Assembly (NCBI GenBank): GCA_030681035.1
Contig: JAUXUI010000130.1
Location: forward strand, 1-41,469
Length of the DNA stretch: 41,469 nucleotides
Source of the DNA: Lysobacteraceae bacterium
GTDB taxonomy: Bacteria > Pseudomonadota > Gammaproteobacteria > Xanthomonadales > Xanthomonadaceae
Direction: 5' to 3'
In this document: positions 38,069 through 41,469 of the stretch, in pieces
How the letters are laid out: each line of letters opens with the position of its first letter
How positions within the stretch are numbered: the first letter of the stretch is position 1
Program-made: the position numbers and the translations under genes
Notes under the pieces: model-generated
What the model was told of the DNA's origin: nothing
Database searches by the model: none
Seen by the model: the letters and a program-made list of their open reading frames with translations, nothing else

Positions 38069-39946
38069 ATGTGTGGAATCGCCGGGCTGGTGGTTGCCCC
38101 GAATCAGCCCGCGCCGTCACCGGCACTGGGCCGTGCCATGACCCAGGTTATTCGCCATCGCGGACCGGACGATGATGGCCTGCATAGCGACGAGCGCGCA
38201 CTCTTGGGCATGCGCCGCCTGGCGATCATCGACGTGGCCGGCGGACAGCAGCCGGTTTATGGCGCCGAACGCGATGTCTGCGTGGTATTCAACGGCGAAA
38301 TCTACAATTTCCGTGAGTTGCGTGCGGAACTGGAGGCCGACGGTCATGCGTTTCGAAGCCATGGTGACGCCGAAGTCATCGTGCAAGCCTATTTGCGTGA
38401 TGGTGAGCGTTGCTTCGAGCGCTTCGATGGCATGTTCGCGATTGCGATCTGGGATCGCCGCGATCACAGCCTGTTGCTGGCGCGAGATCGCTTCGGTGAA
38501 AAACCGCTGTTTTACGCCCATAGCGCGCAGCGCCTGTTGTTTGGGTCGGAACTGAAGTCTCTGCTGAAAGCGCCCGACTGCCCACGCCAGATCGATACTG
38601 AAGCGCTACGTGCCTACTTCACCTATGGCTACGTACCTTGCCCGTTGAGCATCTTCAGCGGTATCCGAAAGTTGCCGCCGGCACACTTTCTGCGCTATCG
38701 CGACGGCCAAATCAGCTTGCAACGCTATTGGCAGGCGTCACTCGCACCGAAAGCGACACTCAGCGAAGACGAGGCCGAAGATGCGCTGGCCATACATCTG
38801 CAACATGCGGTATCGAGCCGTCTGATTGCCGACGTGCCGTTCGGGGCGTTTCTCAGTGGCGGCCTGGATTCAAGTGTCGTGGTGGCGTTGATGGCGGAAA
38901 CGCTGTCACAGCCGGTCAAAACTTTCACCATCGGATTCAAGGAAGCGGCGTACAGCGAGCTTGATGATGCCCGCCGGGTTGCCACTCATCTCGGTACCGA
39001 ACATCACGAATTGGTGGTTGAACCCGATGCGGTGGCACTGCTGCAACAACTGGTATGGCATTTTGACGAGCCGTTTGCCGATTCCTCGGCAGTACCCACG
39101 TTTCTGGTGTCGCAACTCGCGCAGCAGCACGTCAAGATGGTGCTGACCGGCGATGGCGGCGACGAATTATTCGGCGGTTATGATCGCTACCTGCGTCTGC
39201 TGGCTCTGGAACGCCTCGGCCCGTTGCGGCCGCTCGCCGGAATGGCATTGCGAATTGCCGGCACGCTGCTGCCCAATCCGCGTGGTGGTCGCTTGCAACG
39301 CGTTGGTGAACGCCTGGGGCTGCCGTTTGCCGAGCGTTACCTAAGTGGCGTGGCCCTTACCCGACCGGATCAGGCGCGTGCCCTGTGTGCGCAGGCGGGT
39401 GGAAAATCTCACTACCATCTGCCGCTACTCGATCAGGTTGATAGCGACCTGGGCGCCGGCAACTCGGCTCTTGACCGTGCTGTTGCCATTGATCTGCAAA
39501 GTTACCTGCCCGACGATATTCTGGTGAAACTCGACCGCATGGCGATGGCCACGTCCCTGGAAGGTCGCGCGCCATTTCTCGAACCTGGTCTTGCCCAGTT
39601 TGCCCTGCGGTTGCCGGAGTCATTGCGGGTGCGTGATGGCCGTGGCAAGTATCTGCTGCGCAAGGTTGCGGCGCGCTGGTTGCCGGCCGACGTACTGAGC
39701 AAGCCAAAACAAGGGTTTGCGATTCCGATCGCCGAGTGGTTCCGCGGCCCATTGCGCGCCCTGGCGCAGGATACGTTTGCCAGCAAGACATTCCGCGAGC
39801 GCGGACTGGTTGATCCCGCCGCCGCCGACGCGCTGCTGCGCGAGCATCTTGACGGTGCGGCAGATCGCAGCGAAGCGTTATGGCAGGTGTTGTGCCTTGA
39901 ACTTTGGGCGCAGCGGTTTGTTGACGCGACAAGCGTGGCAGCCTAG
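38069..39946 (+). CDS. asnB: Glutamine-hydrolysing asparagine synthase-type amidotransferase (XrtA-locus type)
   Basis: A 625-residue class II amidotransferase with both halves intact: the N-terminal nucleophile Cys2 (MCGIAGLVV), RHRGPDDDG and NGEIYNF in the glutaminase, then FLSGGLDSS (pyrophosphate loop), TGDGGDELFGGYDR and KPKQGFAIPIAEWF in the synthetase. Although homologous to AsnB, members in exopolysaccharide loci with exosortase A are a distinct group and probably amidate a carbohydrate or lipid intermediate rather than aspartate. The start is 3 bp after the GT4 stop. It is the intact paralogue of the 35077 gene. Confidence 0.92.
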   Translation: MCGIAGLVVAPNQPAPSPALGRAMTQVIRHRGPDDDGLHSDERALLGMRRLAIIDVAGGQQPVYGAERDVCVVFNGEIYNFRELRAELEADGHAFRSHGDAEVIVQAYLRDGERCFERFDGMFAIAIWDRRDHSLLLARDRFGEKPLFYAHSAQRLLFGSELKSLLKAPDCPRQIDTEALRAYFTYGYVPCPLSIFSGIRKLPPAHFLRYRDGQISLQRYWQASLAPKATLSEDEAEDALAIHLQHAVSSRLIADVPFGAFLSGGLDSSVVVALMAETLSQPVKTFTIGFKEAAYSELDDARRVATHLGTEHHELVVEPDAVALLQQLVWHFDEPFADSSAVPTFLVSQLAQQHVKMVLTGDGGDELFGGYDRYLRLLALERLGPLRPLAGMALRIAGTLLPNPRGGRLQRVGERLGLPFAERYLSGVALTRPDQARALCAQAGGKSHYHLPLLDQVDSDLGAGNSALDRAVAIDLQSYLPDDILVKLDRMAMATSLEGRAPFLEPGLAQFALRLPESLRVRDGRGKYLLRKVAARWLPADVLSKPKQGFAIPIAEWFRGPLRALAQDTFASKTFRERGLVDPAAADALLREHLDGAADRSEALWQVLCLELWAQRFVDATSVAA

Positions 39947-39948
39947 TC

Positions 39949-41304
39949 ATGTTCCGTCGCGGCCTGTTGGCCCTGTTGATTGTCTACCTACCCAACGCAT
40001 TGCATTTTCCGCTGGAAACCGGCATTCCAGGGCTGAACCCGTCAAACGTTCTGTTCCTGATCGCGGTGCTGGTGATGACCCTCGCCGGCAGGGACCATGC
40101 ATATCCCAAGTCCTCACAGGCTGCACTTGCCTCGGCATTCGTCGGTTGGTTCGTTGCCCTGAGTATCGGCTTTGCGATAGCGCTGTTGATGATGCCAATG
40201 GACTTCATGGCCGATTTTACCTACTGGAAAAACGCACTTTTTTACCCGCTTTTTTATTTCGTGTTTCGCAATTGCCGTGAAGATATCAAAGGCACCAGGC
40301 AGCTCATTATTCTTGTTCTGGTGGTGGCGGTGATTGCAGGTCTGGAGGCGGTGCGCGAAGGGCTCGACTACGGAATCACGAGCTATGCCGAGACGCGCCG
40401 TGCCTCGGGGCCGTTCGGTGTCGACTATCGCAACGCAAACCGGGCGGGGGTTTTCTACGCGATGTTTCTGCCGATGTTCGTGGCACTCGCCTTGTTTCTG
40501 AAAAAACAACGTCTTTGGCGCATCGCTGCAATCATTTCATGCGGGATTCTGGCGATGGCGATCATGGTGACGTTTTCGCGGCAGTCTTATCTGATCGGCA
40601 TTCTGGGGCTGTGCGTGCTGCTGCTCCGGCGCAACATCCTCATCGCGCTGTTGACGTCGGCTGTAATGTTTTCATCGTTGTCGTTATTGCCAGATAGTGT
40701 TACCCAGCGTGTCGAGGAGACTGAACAAAGCACCGCTGCCGGCGGCGAAGAGCTCGACGCCAGCACCGCGAGTCGATTCGAAATATGGGGCGGCGCAGCG
40801 CAAATGTGGGTGGAGCATCCTTTGGGCGTAGGGATCAACCGATTCAAGCTCCACATCGGTGACTACTCGAATTACGCTGGCTACGATGCACACAACTTCT
40901 ACGTGCTCACCGTAGCAGAACTTGGGCCATTGGGCCTGTTTGCGTTGCTATGGGTGTTCTGGGGGCTTTGGCGCCTGGCCGCGAAATTTCGCCATCAGGC
41001 AGCAATCTCGCGCAGCCCAGAGGCTATTGCCCTATCTCTGGGTTTCAGCGTCACTGTGATCGCCATGGCTTTGAGCAACGTCTACGGCAGCCCATTTCTG
41101 GAGGGTGCGGTAATGGGCAACGTCTGGATTCTTTGCGGCTTGCTGGAGCGTTATTCCGCGTTGACCGCAACAAATGGCGGTATGCATTTTCCCGGAAAGA
41201 GCAACTTGCCCGACCATGTTGGAAAGCGCTTTCCACTGGCTGCTCAAGTATTACCTGGTCGTTATCGCCTTGATGAAACCGAGCGTAGCCATACCAACTC
41301 GTGA
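39949..41304 (+). CDS. O-antigen ligase/polymerase-like membrane protein (Wzy/WaaL family)
   Basis: A 451-residue inner-membrane protein with about ten to twelve hydrophobic segments and a large periplasmic loop (about residues 245-320) with EIWGGAAQMWVEHPLGVGIN and DAHNFYVLTVAELGPLGLFA, the conserved Wzy_C region. It is expected to polymerise the repeat units or ligate them to an acceptor. The start is 2 bp after the asnB stop, so it is co-transcribed. It is the last gene of the run in this window; the hydrophilic C-terminal tail (about 50 residues) is unremarkable. Confidence 0.88.
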   Translation: MFRRGLLALLIVYLPNALHFPLETGIPGLNPSNVLFLIAVLVMTLAGRDHAYPKSSQAALASAFVGWFVALSIGFAIALLMMPMDFMADFTYWKNALFYPLFYFVFRNCREDIKGTRQLIILVLVVAVIAGLEAVREGLDYGITSYAETRRASGPFGVDYRNANRAGVFYAMFLPMFVALALFLKKQRLWRIAAIISCGILAMAIMVTFSRQSYLIGILGLCVLLLRRNILIALLTSAVMFSSLSLLPDSVTQRVEETEQSTAAGGEELDASTASRFEIWGGAAQMWVEHPLGVGINRFKLHIGDYSNYAGYDAHNFYVLTVAELGPLGLFALLWVFWGLWRLAAKFRHQAAISRSPEAIALSLGFSVTVIAMALSNVYGSPFLEGAVMGNVWILCGLLERYSALTATNGGMHFPGKSNLPDHVGKRFPLAAQVLPGRYRLDETERSHTNS

Positions 41305-41328
41305 CGCAAGGCCAAGCCTGTTGATGCA

Positions 41329-41357
41329 ACCTGATTAGCGCTATATCTCAGCCCGGC
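41329..41357. repeat. 29-bp direct repeat, right copy (edge of the polysaccharide locus)
   Basis: ACCTGATTAGCGCT, then AT, then ATCTCAGCCCGGC. It matches 22777-22805 at 27 of 29 bases in the same orientation, 25 bp after the stop of the last exopolysaccharide gene. Confidence 0.65.
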
Positions 41358-41368
41358 GGGCTTCGGCC

Positions 41369-41469
41369 CCTTCTCCCTCCGGGAGAAGGTGGCGCGAAGC
41401 GCCGGATGAGGGTTCAAGCCCGTACGATAGCCGATACTCGCACCGAACCCTCACCCCCAACCCCTCTCC
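41369..41469. repeat. REP-like intergenic element (continues past the window)
   Basis: A 9-bp hairpin CCTTCTCCC-TCC-GGGAGAAGG (41369-41389) and a wider inverted repeat TGAGGGTTC (41407-41415) with GAACCCTCA (41445-41453). The end CCCTCACCCCCAACCCCTC is typical of dispersed elements in xanthomonads and pseudomonads. It may also mark the 3' end of the polysaccharide operon. Confidence 0.65.

Overview
The window looks like a chromosomal segment from a moderately GC-rich gammaproteobacterium, most likely in or near the Xanthomonadales. Three things point there: an E. coli-like prfB-lysS pair with the programmed +1 frameshift intact, the style of the intergenic repeats (GTGGGAG...CTCCCAC hairpins, 'GTAGGAGCCC' elements, CCCTCACCCC elements), and a Xer-activation-factor gene of the kind found in xanthomonad filamentous-phage elements. 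No rRNA, tRNA or CRISPR array was seen.

Region 1 (1-20358) is mostly housekeeping. It holds prfB-lysS; a long-chain acyl-CoA ligase (fadD) divergent from a small lipoprotein; acnA lying between two 73-bp direct repeats; a PA2169-type four-helix protein facing an M3 peptidase across a strong hairpin terminator; cysteine synthase; a GST / acyl-CoA dehydrogenase / enoyl-CoA hydratase operon; a patatin-like lipase; a DUF4197 protein; a cold-shock protein; and an MFS transporter.

Region 2 (about 20360-22805) is an accessory patch. It opens with a 28-bp dif-like XerC/XerD site at 20360-20387. Eleven of eleven bases of the XerC arm fit the gammaproteobacterial dif consensus as I remember it, and the 6-bp centre is identical. 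A VC1465/XafT-type Xer recombination activation factor overlaps the site. Next come a DUF1778-GNAT toxin-antitoxin pair with an inverted-repeat operator, the stump of a DNA methyltransferase gene, and two genes I do not recognise. All eight exact KOPS-like octamers (GGGNAGGG) I found point towards this site: three of three on its left and five of five on its right. I read the site as the chromosomal dif at the replication terminus, or a Xer-integrated element's att site at that locus.

Region 3 (22858-41304) is an exopolysaccharide locus of the XrtA/PEP-CTERM-associated type. galE is divergent from a run of thirteen genes that are nearly all translationally coupled (ATGA overlaps or gaps of a few bases). 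They cover sugar-nucleotide supply (UDP-sugar dehydrogenase, epimerase), export (Wza-like lipoprotein, Wzz/Wzc-like chain-length protein, a BY-kinase homologue whose Walker A lysine is glycine, an outer-membrane beta-barrel), modification (polysaccharide deacetylase, two asparagine-synthetase-like amidotransferases, one without its N-terminal cysteine), assembly (GT2, a fused GT4-GT4 protein, GT4) and polymerisation (O-antigen ligase/Wzy-like). No exosortase or PEP-CTERM protein is in view. A 29-bp near-identical direct repeat lies just outside each end of this locus.
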